Origin: Piscibacillus halophilus
Lineage (GTDB): Bacteria > Bacillota > Bacilli > Bacillales > Alkalibacillaceae
Length of the DNA: 64,000 bases
Assembly: GCF_900110685.1 (NCBI RefSeq)
Contig: NZ_FOES01000004.1
Coordinates: 62,001 to 126,000 of the forward strand
Direction: 5' to 3'
Translations under genes and position numbers: made by a program
Shown here: positions 63,125-64,000 of the stretch, in pieces
Numbering within the stretch: the stretch's first letter is position 1
Layout: every line of letters starts with the position of its first letter
The notes under the pieces: generated by a model
What the model was told of the DNA's origin: nothing
The model's input: only the letters and a program-made list of their open reading frames with translations
The model's database searches: none

Positions 63125-64000
63125 TTAACGATGTTGAATGGCTTGAATAAGACCTGCTAAAGGTAATGAACGACTAACTTCTTCATGACTTTGATGCTTT
63201 TGACTTTGTTGCTTTAATTCTTCTTGTACCTCTTCATCAATTCCAAATACACGGATAAATAACTTAAGCATATCATCAGCATGTTCTTCCCCAGCCATTT
63301 CTTTAGCTTGAAGGATTGGTTCTTTTAACATTTGGTTAATAATACTTTTGGTATGTTTGTTTAAAACCTTTCGCTCACGATCTGTCAGGTTCGGCATTTT
63401 TCTCTCAATCGAAGCCATTGTCTGTTCTTGAATAGTTAGTGCTTTCTTTCGTAACGCAGAAATAATTGGCACAACACCTAAAGTCGTTAACCATTCTTCA
63501 AACTCATTCAATTCTTCGTCAATCATTTTTTCTATCTCTGCCGCCGCTTTTTGTCGTTCAGATAAGTTTTGATCAACAATGCCTTGTAAATCATCAATAT
63601 CGTATAAGAAAACATCATCTAGTTCATCAATTGCTGGATCCAAATTACGAGGAACAGCAATATCTACAAGAAATATCGGCTTACCATTTCGCTTTTTCAA
63701 AAGGTTCGCCATTTGGTCTTTATTTAACACAAAATCATTTGAGCCAGCTGAAGTAATCAAAATATCAGCATGTGCTAATACCGATTCAAACTGTTCTAAA
63801 GGTTGAGCTTCACCATTAAAGCGATCAGCCAACTCTTCAGCTTTTGAATAAGTTCTATTAACAACAGTAATTTTTTCGACCCCGCTACCATGTAAATTTT
63901 GAACAGCTAATTCTCCCATTTTACCAGCACCTAGAATAACAACATGCTGATTTTTTAACTGTCCGAAAATGGTTTTAGATAATTCGACGGCTGCATAACT
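63125..64000 (-). CDS. hemA: glutamyl-tRNA reductase HemA, N-terminus outside the window
   Basis: HemA reduces glutamyl-tRNA to glutamate semialdehyde, the first step of haem synthesis. The frame is open to the right edge, and the visible 291 residues are the C-terminal two thirds. The NADPH-binding motif is VVILGAGKMGELAV, followed by VNRTYSKAEELADRF and ITSAGSNDFVL. The dimerisation helices end at LAGLIQAIQHR. The catalytic cysteine is in the missing N-terminal part. It is the first gene of hemAXCDBL. Confidence 0.96.
   Translation of the reverse strand, partial: SYAAVELSKTIFGQLKNQHVVILGAGKMGELAVQNLHGSGVEKITVVNRTYSKAEELADRFNGEAQPLEQFESVLAHADILITSAGSNDFVLNKDQMANLLKKRNGKPIFLVDIAVPRNLDPAIDELDDVFLYDIDDLQGIVDQNLSERQKAAAEIEKMIDEELNEFEEWLTTLGVVPIISALRKKALTIQEQTMASIERKMPNLTDRERKVLNKHTKSIINQMLKEPILQAKEMAGEEHADDMLKLFIRVFGIDEEVQEELKQQSQKHQSHEEVSRSLPLAGLIQAIQHR

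Overview
The window is a stretch of conserved core chromosome from a spore-forming, A+T-rich Firmicute, most likely a Bacillaceae member of the Bacillus/Halobacillus/Alkalibacillus type. The evidence is the gene order, which closely follows the Bacillus subtilis alaS-to-mltG, hisS-relA-secDF, tgt-ruvAB, obg-spo0B-rplU, minCD-mreBCD and valS-folC-hem neighbourhoods joined end to end. Further evidence is the set of sporulation genes (rsfA, spoVB, coxA-like, safA-like, spo0B, spoIVFA/FB, spoIIB-like, spoVID) and the three tRNA-sensing T-box leaders (alaS, hisS-aspS, valS). Nearly every gene lies on the minus strand. The plus-strand genes are rsfA, spoVB, a yrzE-like gene and one small membrane-protein gene.

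Layout from left to right; minus-strand transcription runs right to left. 1-5950: alaS with T-box, ireB, ruvX, yrzB, mltG and the start of trmR, for tRNA charging, phosphoregulation, nucleic-acid processing and peptidoglycan cutting. 6030-13700: rarA, cymR-iscS-mnmA, a TPR gene, recD2 and two tiny genes, for DNA repair, sulfur control and tRNA thiolation. 13850-14880: rsfA with a close match to a sigma-G promoter, facing a 6S RNA gene. 14900-27050: hisS-aspS with T-box, dtd, relA, apt, recJ, a LapA-like gene, secDF and comN. 27160-31200: spoVB, a DUF421 protein, an ArsB/NhaD-type transporter and yrzE. 31240-36400: yebC, ruvAB, a DUF2905 gene, queA, tgt and yajC. 36400-39200: safA-like, nadE, a coxA-like lipoprotein and a short-chain dehydrogenase. 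39350-42590: rplU with L21 leader, prp, rpmA, spo0B and obg. 42588-49170: radC, mreBCD, minCD and spoIVFA-FB. 49300-56400: valS with T-box, folC, a GAF-GGDEF diguanylate cyclase and a spoIIB-like gene. 56470-64000: hemAXCDBL, running off the right edge, then spoVID and a small membrane protein.

Functionally the region combines translation supply (AlaRS, AspRS, HisRS, ValRS, Dtd, MnmA, Tgt/QueA, L21/L27), stringent response and purine salvage (RelA, Apt), recombination and repair (RecJ, RuvAB, RecD2, RarA), cell shape and division (MreBCD, MinCD, MltG), secretion (SecDF, YajC), haem synthesis and spore morphogenesis. I corrected about 18 starts where a Shine-Dalgarno sequence clearly marks an internal codon, including rare GTG and TTG starts. 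I added two genes of fewer than 60 codons, plus promoters, terminators and RNA leaders.

I found no mobile element, CRISPR array, tRNA, rRNA, prophage or defence island, and no convincing previously undescribed system. The best leads are small. They are an overlapping GAC/CAT specifier in the hisS-aspS T-box, a sigma-G-type promoter on rsfA, a diguanylate cyclase where B. subtilis carries comC (with maf also absent), and a small membrane-protein gene lying antisense under the spoVID transcript.
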